Origin: a bacterium
GTDB lineage: Bacteria; B130-G9
Length of the DNA stretch: 44,586 nt
Assembly: GCA_021160245.1 (NCBI GenBank)
Contig: JAGHCW010000167.1
Coordinates: 1 to 44,586, forward strand
Direction: 5' to 3'
The notes beneath the pieces were generated by a model. The model had not been told where the DNA came from and did no database searches. It was given only the letters and a program-made list of their open reading frames with translations. The translations under genes were made by a program, and so were the position numbers. Below are positions 17,364-26,702 of this stretch, piece after piece. The stretch's first letter is position 1. Every line of letters begins with the position of its first letter.

Positions 17364-17524
17364 TCACCTCCCGAATAAATCCATCATCCACAATGTGGCA
17401 CTCTGCCCGAAGGAATCAAGTTGTAGGCCGTAACCTGCATTGCCCGACAATGCAAGGGCTATCGGCCACGTGGGAAGATAATGTGGTCTGCCTCATACAA
17501 ATTGGCAATCGGGAGCAGACCTAT

Positions 17525-17560
17525 GGGATAAAAGAGAAAAGGGCGGGTAACTCCCCGCCC
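17525..17560 (-). terminator. Rho-independent terminator of the pilus operon
   Basis: Read on the reverse strand, a GC stem (17560-17554 pairing with 17547-17541, arms GGGCGGG and CCCGCCC) is followed at once by TTTTCTCTTTTAT. It lies 37 bases after the secretin stop codon, as expected for the end of the operon. Confidence 0.85.
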
Positions 17561-17597
17561 AATCTATTTCGTGCTTCGGATAGTCCTAGAATAAAGG

Positions 17598-19085
17598 CTA
17601 CTTGGCGAAGTCCGGCAGCCCAACAGGCTTCGACATCATGTAACGCGAATTGAGGCGCTCGGCCTCTGCGAAATCCGTCATGTTCTCGTCTGTCAGGATA
17701 TGAGGCGTGACAAACATCACCAGCTCTCTTTTGCTCTTAGAGCGCCTAGTCATGCGAAAGAGCTCGCCAAGATATGGGATATCGCCCAGAAGAGGGACCT
17801 TGAAAACCGTCTCCTCCACATCGTCGAACATAAAGCCGCCAATCACAACTGTCCGACCGTCCCGAGCCCTCGCGTAGAGATCGCCTTCCCGGCGGTTTGT
17901 CTGTGGCTGACCACCTACGGTTCCGATGAGAGTCTCGATGTCGGGCTTAATCGCCATAGTGACATAGCCATCAGACGATATCTCGGGTCGAATCTCCAAC
18001 CTAGTTCCAACCTCGCGCCACGCAACCGTCGGCCTATATTCAGTATAGGCCACACCCAGGGGATTGACGTCAGTGGTCTTCACGTATTCGGTGTAAGGAA
18101 TATTGTTGTTGAACTCCATCCGAGCAGTCGTGCGGTCCAGAGCAACTATTTTCGGGGCGGAGACCATATAGAGATCGCCCTGTTGTTCGAGTGCGCGGAG
18201 AATCATGTCCACATGATCGTTTCCGAGCCCAGCATATAGCACCTGGCCCTCCATGGTGCCGCTCAAAAAGGTCATTGCCGCGCCGCCAAGTCCGGACCAT
18301 CCACCCAAATCAATGTCCTTGAAAGACCAGTCTACGCCCAATTGATGATCGCTATCGAGCTTCACCTCACACAACTCAACCTCAATCAATACCTGAGGTC
18401 GTCTGATATCAACAGCCCGAACATACTCCTCTATGTACCTCGCAACGGTCGGATCGCAGTTCAGGAGAGTAAGAGTTCTCGAGGCGGTATCCGATATCAC
18501 CTCACCTCTACCAGCCAATATCTTCTCTATCTGAACTCTAATATCAACCAGCGGCGCCTGCTTCACGCGGAGAACCTTGATCGGCTCGCCCCTTATAATG
18601 ATCAGAAACTTGTTATCAATACGCCATGAGTAACCGAAACTCCGAAGAACTACGTCGAATATCTCCTCAAGCGTGACATTCGAGACGTCAAGGGTTATCT
18701 CGCCCTCAAGCCGCTTCGGGATTATGACATTCAACCCCTTGCCCTTTACTAGGGTCTGGATGACATCATGAAGCTGTGCATCCCGAACCTTGATGTCAAA
18801 TCGCTGCTGCAGTATCGAAGGAACCGGCGACTCGGGCATCCCACTGAGCGCCAAGGACTCGGCTATGTCGATATCCGCAAGATCATCTGGAACCGTTACA
18901 TCGTCGAGACCCGCGAATGCCATCTCATCCTGTAGCAATCCCGGCTCAGCCTCGAACTCTGGCTCCGGCGCTGCCGGCTCGGGCACAGGCGCCCTTACAG
19001 TAGCACATCCCGAAAACAACAGCCCAACTAAGACAAGAGAAAGTATTGCTAGACTATACGTCCCTTTGTTCCATCCGTTCTTCAC
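17598..19085 (-). CDS. Secretin lipoprotein (PilQ/GspD/MshL type)
   Basis: The outer-membrane channel of the pilus or secretion machine. A signal peptide with lipobox LFSGC lipidates C27; an acidic, Pro-rich linker follows. Residues about 95-170 form an STN/N-domain (FDIKVRDAQLHDVI ... ITLDVSNVTLEEI), then a second N domain (PLVDIRVQIEKIL ... TLTLLNCDPTVARYIEEYV), then the secretin core with VEVELCEVKLD, VSAPKIVALDRTTARM, GTRLEIRPEIS and VPLLGDIPYLGELF. 495 residues is short for PilQ and closer to MshL. GTG 19085 is chosen because GGGAGG lies 5 bases upstream and gives a compact signal peptide; a TTG at 19109 is possible. Last gene of the operon. Confidence 0.92.
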   Translation of the reverse strand: MKNGWNKGTYSLAILSLVLVGLLFSGCATVRAPVPEPAAPEPEFEAEPGLLQDEMAFAGLDDVTVPDDLADIDIAESLALSGMPESPVPSILQQRFDIKVRDAQLHDVIQTLVKGKGLNVIIPKRLEGEITLDVSNVTLEEIFDVVLRSFGYSWRIDNKFLIIIRGEPIKVLRVKQAPLVDIRVQIEKILAGRGEVISDTASRTLTLLNCDPTVARYIEEYVRAVDIRRPQVLIEVELCEVKLDSDHQLGVDWSFKDIDLGGWSGLGGAAMTFLSGTMEGQVLYAGLGNDHVDMILRALEQQGDLYMVSAPKIVALDRTTARMEFNNNIPYTEYVKTTDVNPLGVAYTEYRPTVAWREVGTRLEIRPEISSDGYVTMAIKPDIETLIGTVGGQPQTNRREGDLYARARDGRTVVIGGFMFDDVEETVFKVPLLGDIPYLGELFRMTRRSKSKRELVMFVTPHILTDENMTDFAEAERLNSRYMMSKPVGLPDFAK

Positions 19086-19229
19086 TTCTGCCTCCCGTAT
19101 TAAGGACAATGTCCTAATCTACTTGATGCTTCCTAATCCTTATCTTGCCCCAATTACGGGGTCTTCCTCGGCATCCCTAACCAATGAAATAATAAAATGT
19201 CTAAATAAAAATCGCCTCTCCGCGGACAA

Positions 19230-20126
19230 TCATGATTTCTCAGAAATGCCGGCCTCGCTAAGCGATCTCCACGGTGAACCAACGCCATAGCTATAATCAA
19301 GGTTGATAAGTAAGTTACGGACGGTAACAGACTCCGGCGATATCTTGACAATCTTGATCTTTTCTCTTACTTCCGTGGAGTCATCATCTCCACCGACCTC
19401 AATCTCATCCCCCTCCTTGACCACCCATTTCCTACCTGCGGATGGCGGCCACTGCTGGACAACTGCCCATGACTGCGATTCGTTGAACATGATCATGCAG
19501 ATTGTGATCTTGGGCTGGCCCTGAATGTATAACAAATCTCTATGAGCTTCACGCACTCCCGCAGCGGGCTTCCTACGCAGCGCAACGTTTACCGTTGCAA
19601 TCTGCTCAAAATCCGCGAGCCCCTCTGGCACGACCAGATCCGTTATATAAGGCTCATAGCCTTCTTTTCTCAACTCCAACAAATAGGTACCCGCCGGAAA
19701 ACTCACCGGAATCAACCAGTCGGTGGCCCTCGGCATTCTCATACCATTTATATATATTGCCGCGCCGCTTGGTCTCGATCGAATGAAGACTTTCCCAAGC
19801 CCCTCGTTCTTTCGCTGAAACGGCGAACGGCTGGTATCACGGTTCGCGCTGGCAAATGCGGTCACCCAACTTTTGGCGTCCATTGGGGCCTCCGAGACTC
19901 CAACAGCCCCGCGCTCGCGTGCCGCCGGTCTGGCCGCTGGCACACCCGCCGGGACGCCCGTCTCCAGCGCTGCAAGCTCCGGAGCCGTCTCGGCTGGGAC
20001 CGCGCGCCTCGCGCCGCGCGACCCCCCTTTGGATGCACGCTGAATAACCCAGGGGACGAAAACGGTACCGATTACGACCGCCGCCAGAACGAGAACACCT
20101 ATCATTACCCACTTATTCTTAAGCAC
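19230..20126 (-). CDS. PEGA-domain membrane protein in the PilP position
   Basis: 298 residues. One membrane span (6-27) anchors the protein, followed by an Ala/Pro/Arg-rich linker to about 85. A PEGA domain spans about 110-170 (FIRSRPSGAAIYINGMRM ... GTYLLELRKEGYEPY). The C-terminal part (VVKEGDEIEVG ... KIKIVKISPESVTVRN) resembles the beta domain of PilP/GspC that contacts the secretin. Normal PilP is a lipoprotein without a PEGA module. GTG 20126 is chosen because GGAGG is 8 bases upstream. It sits between pilO and the secretin, exactly where pilP belongs, so a bridging role between inner-membrane PilNO and the secretin is likely but inferred. PEGA domains are thought to bind cell-wall or surface structures. 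Confidence 0.75.
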   Translation of the reverse strand: MLKNKWVMIGVLVLAAVVIGTVFVPWVIQRASKGGSRGARRAVPAETAPELAALETGVPAGVPAARPAARERGAVGVSEAPMDAKSWVTAFASANRDTSRSPFQRKNEGLGKVFIRSRPSGAAIYINGMRMPRATDWLIPVSFPAGTYLLELRKEGYEPYITDLVVPEGLADFEQIATVNVALRRKPAAGVREAHRDLLYIQGQPKITICMIMFNESQSWAVVQQWPPSAGRKWVVKEGDEIEVGGDDDSTEVREKIKIVKISPESVTVRNLLINLDYSYGVGSPWRSLSEAGISEKS

Positions 20127-20199
20127 TATCTATACCTCCGCAATTCTGAGGTCCCTGATCGCAGCAGGGCCTCCCAGAAAAAGCATAAAATCAATTTGA

Positions 20200-20847
20200 T
20201 CAAAAGCCCGCGCTTCTATCGCGCGCCCCGGACTCAAGTAGCGGCGCAGCGATCGCCTCTAGTTGATATGTCTCAATCTCGAGGTTTACCTTTATCCCGG
20301 GCACATCGATCTCGCCCATTTGCTCCTCAATGTCCAATCTTCGGCACTCAAGTCTCTTGATATTGACAAGTCTATCCAAATGGCCGAATCCCTCAAGAAA
20401 GCGAACCAAATCCTTGAATCTACACTCTAGATTCCGTATTGAAATCGGCACAACATAAAATGTAAGATCGCTGCCCGGCAACGTGTTCGGATAGCTATCT
20501 AATTGCTTGAGCGGTATCTGATTTATGCTAGCTCGTTGGGCCGTGGAAGCCAACTGCTCCAATAGCGTCGGTATGTTATAGATGTTCGGAACCTTCAGCA
20601 TCAGAACTTGGGCCTCTTCCCTCATCTTCACCAAGAGTATCCTCTTCTCCGGCAAATGTGATATTAGCTCCTTCGCTCTTACGATTTTGCTTCTCTCGTT
20701 CTTAGTTTTCTGCTCATACTCGCTCGTCTTATTCAATATCGGATTGAATACAGCGAAGTACACTATAACAAGAAAGACTACCGCAGCGCCCGCGATTATG
20801 CCGACTCTTGCCCCAGCTGGAAGCTCGTTGAACCGTCCTAAATTCAT
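20200..20847 (-). CDS. pilO: Type IV pilus alignment protein PilO
   Basis: 215 residues: short cytoplasmic start, one membrane span (about 15-34), a coiled coil (about 38-75, rich in Lys/Glu) and a ferredoxin-like periplasmic domain. IPTLLEQLASTAQRASI and VPISIRNLECRFKDLVRFLEGFGHLDRLVNIK match the PilO core. PilO dimerises with PilN to form the periplasmic alignment frame. It begins 37 bases after the PilM-PilN fusion stop; the ribosome site is weak, suggesting translational coupling. Confidence 0.88.
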   Translation of the reverse strand: MNLGRFNELPAGARVGIIAGAAVVFLVIVYFAVFNPILNKTSEYEQKTKNERSKIVRAKELISHLPEKRILLVKMREEAQVLMLKVPNIYNIPTLLEQLASTAQRASINQIPLKQLDSYPNTLPGSDLTFYVVPISIRNLECRFKDLVRFLEGFGHLDRLVNIKRLECRRLDIEEQMGEIDVPGIKVNLEIETYQLEAIAAPLLESGARDRSAGF

Positions 20848-20884
20848 ATCATAATTACCCCATTATATACTAATGCTGCCCGGT

Positions 20885-22663
20885 CTAGCCCCGTCGCCTA
20901 ACTGCCTCCCAGAACTGCTGGCCTTCAAGCTTGCAGATTATCCGGAATTCCTTCTTGTATGTGCCCGGGACTATGTCCGAGTAAATTGTGGTTAGCGCAT
21001 TCAGCAACCGCTCTTCCCCACCTTTTGACGCTCCCACGTATGGGCGTGATGCCTCTACGCGCGTTATCGGCTCCTTGTCAGGCTGTAAATAGACGCTATC
21101 AAAAAAAGGCGATTCATCTAGCCGCCTCTGAAATCTACTTATTCGCTCCTGCAATGCGACCTGGGAATCATCGTAGGCATAGCCCTCAAACTCCACCTCC
21201 CACCTAGCTTCGCTAATACTCATCTGCCGGGCGCCTCTATTCCGCCCTCTTCCGCGCCGGGATGACGGGCCCTCGCCCTCGCGCCGGACATCAATGCTCT
21301 GGATGTACATATTATCGGAAATCTGCGAGCCCAGGTTGGCAAAGACGTCCGCCCATAGAGGCTCCGTCTTTGTCAACTTCGCAAGAAGGTCAGAATAACT
21401 CTGGTATCTTCCAATCTCAGTGTTCACGGCCTTGAGTTCATTCAAATCGGGCTTGAGCCCATCGTAAATGACGACTTCCCTCTCATAGAGATTCTTTGCA
21501 TCCTTGAGCTTATCATTCATCCACCAGTACGCCAGGGTGATAAGGCCTAATACTAGAACAACAATCGCGGCATAGACGACCCGTTTGATCGCCATGTACT
21601 GCTGCGCCTTTATCTCCGATGGCAGCAGGTTTATCCTCGCCTCCTTCGGAGGCGTGATTGCCATGCCGATGCAGCCGGAGAATCTTGGACCAAGCGTCTC
21701 CAGCTCAGCCGCCGTCGCCCCAAGCGCGTCAAGATTCACCCCCTCAAGGGGATTGAAGTACTTTATTTCTACGTCCTCAAGCCCCTCAGCAAGGAACTCG
21801 TCAATACGCGGAAGCCTGACTCCCTCGCCACAGACATAGACATTCTTAATTATATTGCCCCTGAACTGCTGCTTGTAATAGAGAAAAGACCTCTTGAGCT
21901 CCGTGGCAACACGCTGCAGAGCAGGAATCTCCTCAATCGAACTCGGACCGCCCACAACGCCCGGCCCAAAGTCCATCTCGCCCTCTTCCTCGCCTTCCTC
22001 GAAGGCCTTCTTCATGTCCACGTAGCCGGTAAATATCTCTCTTTGGAAATAGAGCGTCTCATTCCCCAGAATAAATAGCGTGCTTATCGTCGCTCCGATC
22101 TCAATCAGACCAACAGCCTCGGGAATCCGCCACAAAGAGTTTCTCTCCAACAGCGAATAAAGCGAACCGGAAAGCGTTGCAATCGCGGCCGGGACTATGC
22201 CGAACGTCCTCAGAACGCCGATCTTCTCGTAAACCATGTCCCGGTTCACGTTTACAATCATCACCTGCTGCTTATCCTGCCCACGCTCCTGAAGCATCCG
22301 CAACATCGAGAAATCATAAGTCAGGTCTTCCATCGGGACGGCAGCATCCTTGCGAACCTCTCGCTCCACAACCGCCGCAATCTCCTTACGAGGCATCGGA
22401 GGTAATGACAGAACCCGCGTCCGAACCTCTCGACCAGAAACCGACACAACGACATTCTCAAACTTCTTGCGAGGCGGAAGGCTGGCGATGGCCTCCGAGA
22501 GCGCCTCAGTCTGCTTGGCAATCAATTCATCCGGGGAAGGCGTCTCCTTGAAATCCATGTTGGAGACCCCAAAGGCCTTGACGTTTAGTTCTTTCCCACC
22601 CTCGATCTCGATAATCTTGACCGAACTCGGGTTAATATCTAGTCCAATTACTGTCTTCGCCAT
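20885..22663 (-). CDS. PilM-PilN fusion protein of the pilus alignment complex
   Basis: A 592-residue protein that joins two normally separate proteins. Residues 1-340 are PilM, an actin-like (FtsA-fold) cytoplasmic protein: GLDINPSSVKIIEIEGG, VVVSVSGREVRTRVLSLPPM, LIEIGATISTLFIL and the VYVCGEGVRLPRIDEFL region. Residues 344-348 are INLLP, the conserved N-terminal peptide by which free PilN docks into PilM, then a membrane span (about 362-382), a coiled coil, and the periplasmic PilN domain interrupted by an Arg/Gly/Ser-rich loop (about 462-478). There is no stop, start codon with ribosome site, or frame change at the joint. ATG 22663 has GAGGT upstream. Fusion keeps the pair at 1:1 and tethers ligand to receptor. 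Confidence 0.88.
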   Translation of the reverse strand: MAKTVIGLDINPSSVKIIEIEGGKELNVKAFGVSNMDFKETPSPDELIAKQTEALSEAIASLPPRKKFENVVVSVSGREVRTRVLSLPPMPRKEIAAVVEREVRKDAAVPMEDLTYDFSMLRMLQERGQDKQQVMIVNVNRDMVYEKIGVLRTFGIVPAAIATLSGSLYSLLERNSLWRIPEAVGLIEIGATISTLFILGNETLYFQREIFTGYVDMKKAFEEGEEEGEMDFGPGVVGGPSSIEEIPALQRVATELKRSFLYYKQQFRGNIIKNVYVCGEGVRLPRIDEFLAEGLEDVEIKYFNPLEGVNLDALGATAAELETLGPRFSGCIGMAITPPKEARINLLPSEIKAQQYMAIKRVVYAAIVVLVLGLITLAYWWMNDKLKDAKNLYEREVVIYDGLKPDLNELKAVNTEIGRYQSYSDLLAKLTKTEPLWADVFANLGSQISDNMYIQSIDVRREGEGPSSRRGRGRNRGARQMSISEARWEVEFEGYAYDDSQVALQERISRFQRRLDESPFFDSVYLQPDKEPITRVEASRPYVGASKGGEERLLNALTTIYSDIVPGTYKKEFRIICKLEGQQFWEAVRRRG

Positions 22664-22712
22664 ATCGAATGACCTCGGTTATTACCCAACCTGGGTCCTC
22701 TTTCAGATTAGT

Positions 22713-23447
22713 CTATTTATATGGATCGGTTCCCGCCAGCGGAAACCACCAATCCTTCTGATAGTCAGTTCCACCTATCATCAGAACAATGTCGTCTATA
22801 TTCTCAGGATAAAGATCATCATTAGTCTTTACCGACGGGCGCCCCGACGACATCACGTCTGTGTGGGCGCCATCACGTCCCGGACTCGCAATGAAGACCC
22901 TTGCCGGCTGAACAGGTACCGCCTCATATCCCTCGTCATACCTAGGGCTTCCGGTGCCCGGCAAAGATGCTCCCTCGCCAACATCCAGTCGCACTGCATA
23001 ATAATCCGGGGCCGCAACGAATGAGTATTTATGGTCCCAAGCATCGTAATAGTAGCCTGTGTCGTCACCGCTCTCCGCGATATATGGACCGTTCCAGCCA
23101 ACCCCATAGGCTGGATCATAAGGCTCGAAGTGCCGAACATGGGAATAAGCCTTGCCACTCGAATCCGACGGATACAAATACCCGTGTTCAGTCATCGTCG
23201 CCGCAAGAACCTTAAGGCCCGTATATACATTCCGGCCATCCGAGACCCAAGTTGGAGGCCACTGATTCATGTGCTCATAATAGCGCAAGATCGCCGTACG
23301 CATGTTCGCCATCTCTTCTCTAGTGGCCGCCTCGTTAGCGTCGTCAAGTACATTAAATATCAATGGTGTCAGCACGCCCGCGAGAAGGGCGATTATCGCA
23401 ATGACAACCACCATCTCAATCAACGTAAAACCCTGGTCTCTAGTCAT
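22713..23447 (-). CDS. Prepilin-type pseudopilin, GspG-like
   Basis: A 244-residue prepilin with a short basic leader cut after Gly (MTRDQG / FTLIEMVVV), the conserved Glu at +5 and a 20-residue hydrophobic helix. The globular part has the GspG-type element GWNGPYI ... DDTGYYYDAWDHKYSF, where GspG binds calcium. The start is moved to ATG 23447 because the ribosome site AGGAG lies 5 bases upstream; an open frame reaching 23462 would add five residues before the leader. It is larger than a usual GspG (about 140), with an extended C-terminal domain. Likely a minor pilin or tip subunit of this operon's fibre. Confidence 0.88.
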   Translation of the reverse strand: MTRDQGFTLIEMVVVIAIIALLAGVLTPLIFNVLDDANEAATREEMANMRTAILRYYEHMNQWPPTWVSDGRNVYTGLKVLAATMTEHGYLYPSDSSGKAYSHVRHFEPYDPAYGVGWNGPYIAESGDDTGYYYDAWDHKYSFVAAPDYYAVRLDVGEGASLPGTGSPRYDEGYEAVPVQPARVFIASPGRDGAHTDVMSSGRPSVKTNDDLYPENIDDIVLMIGGTDYQKDWWFPLAGTDPYK

Positions 23448-23543
23448 CCTCGCTCCTGTCATTACACCGCGTCTCCACTTTCACCTGTGAATCTTGCCTA
23501 TGAGTCTGCGGTGCCCGACAATCCTAAAACAGATAAATAACTG

Positions 23544-24755
23544 CTATTTCTTAATAAACGATATCATGCCGTAGAGTGGCAGAAAGACCGACATCGCAAC
23601 GGTGCCAACAATCATCCCCATTGAGACGATCATCAGCGGCTCAACAATTGCAAAAATGCGCCTGATGGTGTATGGCACTTCCCGGTCGTAGTACTCGCTG
23701 ACCTTCTCTAAAGTCATGTCTAGCTCGCCCGTCTCATCTCCAATTGCAACCATCCGAAGGACAAGCGAGGGAAACTCGCCGCTCTCTGCTAGAGCTTCTG
23801 GCATGGAGCCACCAGCCCGGATCCTATCGTGCGCCTCTCTTATGACTCTGCCGAGAATAACGTTACCAATTACCTGCTCGACAATCCTGAGGCACTCGGT
23901 AATCTCGACACCTGCTCGATATAGCGAGGACATGGTGTGCGCAAAACGAGAAAGCGCAACCTTTCTTATTAGGGGACCGAAGAGTGGCATTTTCAACTTC
24001 ATGCCGTCCCAAATCCGCCTAGCTGCCTTCGACCTCTTCACTAGCACCTTAGAGACGATGAAGAGCACTATCAGGAGGCCCAGCGCATAAAATCCGTAAT
24101 GGAGCATGAACTCACTAATACCGATTACAATCCTAGTCGGTAGAGGCAATTCCATGTCATATTTCTTGAAAATCTTTGCAAATCGAGGAATAGGAAAAAC
24201 AAACAGGAAGACAATAACACCGGAGATTACGGTCATAACAACCGCGGGGTAGGCTATCGCTTCGCGAATACTGGCCTTCAACTGCTCCTGCCACTCCATA
24301 TAAGGAACGAGTCTCTCCATAACCTCATCCACACGACCTGTCGCCTCACCAGCCCTAACCATACTCACATAGAGCTGACTGAAAATTGCGGGATGGCTAG
24401 CCATGGCATCGGCGATCGTAGCGCCATTCTCAACCTGAGAGGTGATATCCGCTATGACCTTTCTAAACCCAGGTTTCTCAGTCTCCCTAGTTAAGTCCTG
24501 AAGGCCTGTCAGAAGCGGAACGCCGGCGGATAATACCGTGCCAAGATGGATTGTGAACGTAATCAGCTCGCGCGGCTTGACCTTTACTCGACTTTTCTTG
24601 GGCTTGCCCTTTGCGCCTCGCGAGCGTGTAACTTTCGTGACCACATAACCCAGCTCACCAAGCCGCTCGACTAGTACGCCGGAGTTCTCAGCCTCCAGCA
24701 CGCCGTCGGTCATGCGCCCGCTTGCATCTCTCGCTTTGTAAGCAAAGACTGGCAA
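23544..24755 (-). CDS. Inner-membrane platform protein PilC/GspF
   Basis: 403 residues with two T2SSF domains, each ending in membrane spans (about 170-190, 220-240, 375-395). Start FAYKARDASGRMTDGVLEAEN, FTIHLGTVLSAGVPLLTGL, MVRAGEATGRVDEVMERL and the repeat copy MVAIGDETGELDMTLEKVSEYYD are typical. It couples the ATPase to pilin insertion and extraction. A TTG at 24755 starts the gene, with GGAG a few bases upstream; it matches the family start MPVFAYKA. It lies 35 bases after the ATPase gene. Confidence 0.93.
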   Translation of the reverse strand: MPVFAYKARDASGRMTDGVLEAENSGVLVERLGELGYVVTKVTRSRGAKGKPKKSRVKVKPRELITFTIHLGTVLSAGVPLLTGLQDLTRETEKPGFRKVIADITSQVENGATIADAMASHPAIFSQLYVSMVRAGEATGRVDEVMERLVPYMEWQEQLKASIREAIAYPAVVMTVISGVIVFLFVFPIPRFAKIFKKYDMELPLPTRIVIGISEFMLHYGFYALGLLIVLFIVSKVLVKRSKAARRIWDGMKLKMPLFGPLIRKVALSRFAHTMSSLYRAGVEITECLRIVEQVIGNVILGRVIREAHDRIRAGGSMPEALAESGEFPSLVLRMVAIGDETGELDMTLEKVSEYYDREVPYTIRRIFAIVEPLMIVSMGMIVGTVAMSVFLPLYGMISFIKK

Positions 24756-24790
24756 AGCTACTCCCTCGTCCTAACTCGATCTCATCATAA

Positions 24791-26569
24791 TCAGATCTCG
24801 ACCTCAGCTGATAGCAGCGTCACTCGACGCACCTCATCGATCGTTGATACGCCCGCCAAAACCTTGCTCATGCCATCGTTAAACATTGATAACATGCCCA
24901 TCTTTCGAGCTAGCCGCCTGATATCCTCAATAGACGTGCCCTTTTTCTCCGCCAGGGACTGCAGCTTCCTGTTCATCACAATGAGCTCAAATATCGCGAC
25001 TCGGCCCTTGTAACCCGTTTGATTGCAATATGAGCAACCCTTGCCCTTGTAGAGAGTCAGCACCTCGTCCTTCCGCTGAATCGACTCCTTGTCCTGGACA
25101 ATCGACTCCAGCGCATCCAGGCCAAGCGTCCCCTCCATAGCCTCCCTATGCATCTCGAGGATTCTCGCGTCATCGGCAGTCGGCTCATACGCCTCCTTGC
25201 AGTTGGGGCAAATAACTCGAACCAGCCTTTGAGCCATAATCCCCAAAATAGATGATGCCACAAGGAACGGCTCAATACCCATATCCATAAGACGAGGTAG
25301 GGCGCCCGCGGCATCGTTCGTATGGAGCGTGGACAACACCAAATGCCCTGTAAGCGCGGCCCTTACCGCAAGCTCCGCAGTCTCCGGGTCTCTAATCTCT
25401 CCGACAAGAATAACGTCCGGATCCTGCCGGAGCATCGAACGCAACCCCAGGGCAAATGTGAACCCGGCTTTTTCGTTTATCTCTGATTGCTGGATTATCG
25501 GCAACTGGTACTCGACAGGGTCCTCAAGAGTACATACTTTTCTCGCTAGCGTATTTACATGAGAAATCGCCGAATACAATGTCGTTGTCTTACCACTACC
25601 AGTAGGACCAGTTACTAGAATAATCCCATAAGGCATATCAAGCAGCTTCTCAAACTCGTCCCTCTCCTTCACGGGAAAACCGAGCTTTGTTAGATCGAGC
25701 TGCAACGAGGCGCGATCGAGCAACCTGAGTACCGCGTTCTCCCCAGTAACCGTCGGGAAGACCGACACGCGAATATCTATGCGGCGCCTGCCGGCGCTAA
25801 ACTCGATCTTACCGTCCTGGGGGATACGACGTTCGGCGATATTCAAGGCCGCCATGATTTTGATTCTTGATATGATTGGTTCTCTGAGGTCCAAAGGCAC
25901 GGTCTTCCGCTGATGCAGCATGCCGTCAATCCTGAACCTCACTCTCATCAGCTTCTCGTCTGGCTCAAAATGGATGTCCGTCGTCCGCTCGTGGATCGCC
26001 TGGACAATTATCCTGTCCACAAGCTTGATAATCGGCGCTTGCGCTGCTGCTTCCTCTATGTCACCCAGACCGGCGCCTGCGCGCTTCTTCTGGGTTTCCT
26101 CAGCCATCCGCATTCCTTCGTCGATTATATCCTCAACGTCCTCGTCTGAGCCGTAAAACTTCTCTAACGCCTTCTCCATCTCGGCATCAGTGACACTCAA
26201 GGGGCGTATCTGCAGACCTGTCCGGCGCTCTAACGCGTCAACCACGTTGACGTCGTAAGCGTTAACCATAGCGACTGTTAAGGTAAATTCTTCTTTCTGA
26301 AGAGGTAAAACGCTCTTCTCACGACAGAAGTCGCTGGGGATAAGCTTCAGCACATCGTCCTCAATATCAGCCTCTTCTAAGTCCACCTCTGACTGCGAGC
26401 CCTCGCGGCCGGATAATGCATTCACCAAATCGCCCTCGGATATAAACCCGAGGTCAAAGAGTATCTGGCCCAAAAGCTCGCCGGTTCGCCTCTGCTCGCT
26501 CAAGGCAAGATCGAGCTGCTGCTCGTCTATGAGCCCGATCTCTTTTAGCTTCTCACCTAATAACGCCAT
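24791..26569 (-). CDS. Assembly ATPase PilB/GspE
   Basis: 592 residues. The N-terminal MshEN-like repeats (LGEKLKEIGLIDEQQLDLAL and LGQILFDLGFISEGDL) correspond to the module that binds cyclic di-GMP in MshE, but the leading Arg of each RLG motif is not kept (ALLG, ELLG). The motor domain has Walker A GPTGSGKTT (K327), the Asp box, Walker B region LRQDPDVILVGEIRD and the His box TGHLVLSTLHTND. A four-cysteine zinc site (CPNC ... CSYC) near 460-520 is typical of extension ATPases. No retraction ATPase (PilT) is encoded in the window, as in type II secretion. Starts at ATG 26569 after a 212-base gap. Confidence 0.94.
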   Translation of the reverse strand: MALLGEKLKEIGLIDEQQLDLALSEQRRTGELLGQILFDLGFISEGDLVNALSGREGSQSEVDLEEADIEDDVLKLIPSDFCREKSVLPLQKEEFTLTVAMVNAYDVNVVDALERRTGLQIRPLSVTDAEMEKALEKFYGSDEDVEDIIDEGMRMAEETQKKRAGAGLGDIEEAAAQAPIIKLVDRIIVQAIHERTTDIHFEPDEKLMRVRFRIDGMLHQRKTVPLDLREPIISRIKIMAALNIAERRIPQDGKIEFSAGRRRIDIRVSVFPTVTGENAVLRLLDRASLQLDLTKLGFPVKERDEFEKLLDMPYGIILVTGPTGSGKTTTLYSAISHVNTLARKVCTLEDPVEYQLPIIQQSEINEKAGFTFALGLRSMLRQDPDVILVGEIRDPETAELAVRAALTGHLVLSTLHTNDAAGALPRLMDMGIEPFLVASSILGIMAQRLVRVICPNCKEAYEPTADDARILEMHREAMEGTLGLDALESIVQDKESIQRKDEVLTLYKGKGCSYCNQTGYKGRVAIFELIVMNRKLQSLAEKKGTSIEDIRRLARKMGMLSMFNDGMSKVLAGVSTIDEVRRVTLLSAEVEI

Positions 26570-26702
26570 TTGCTGAACACCCTTCGTTTCAAGCTCTAAA
26601 TTGCCGCGACCCCACTTGCCAAATCACTGACCACAACTTAAGGTTATCAGAACCACACTGCCTATTGTCCAATTATAAAATCCAATAAAAAATATGAGTC
26701 CA

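Noticed and set aside
19542-20360. Long + strand open frame of 272 codons
   Set aside because: Antisense to the PEGA-domain and pilO genes; the Arg/Pro/Ser-rich translation is typical of antisense noise.
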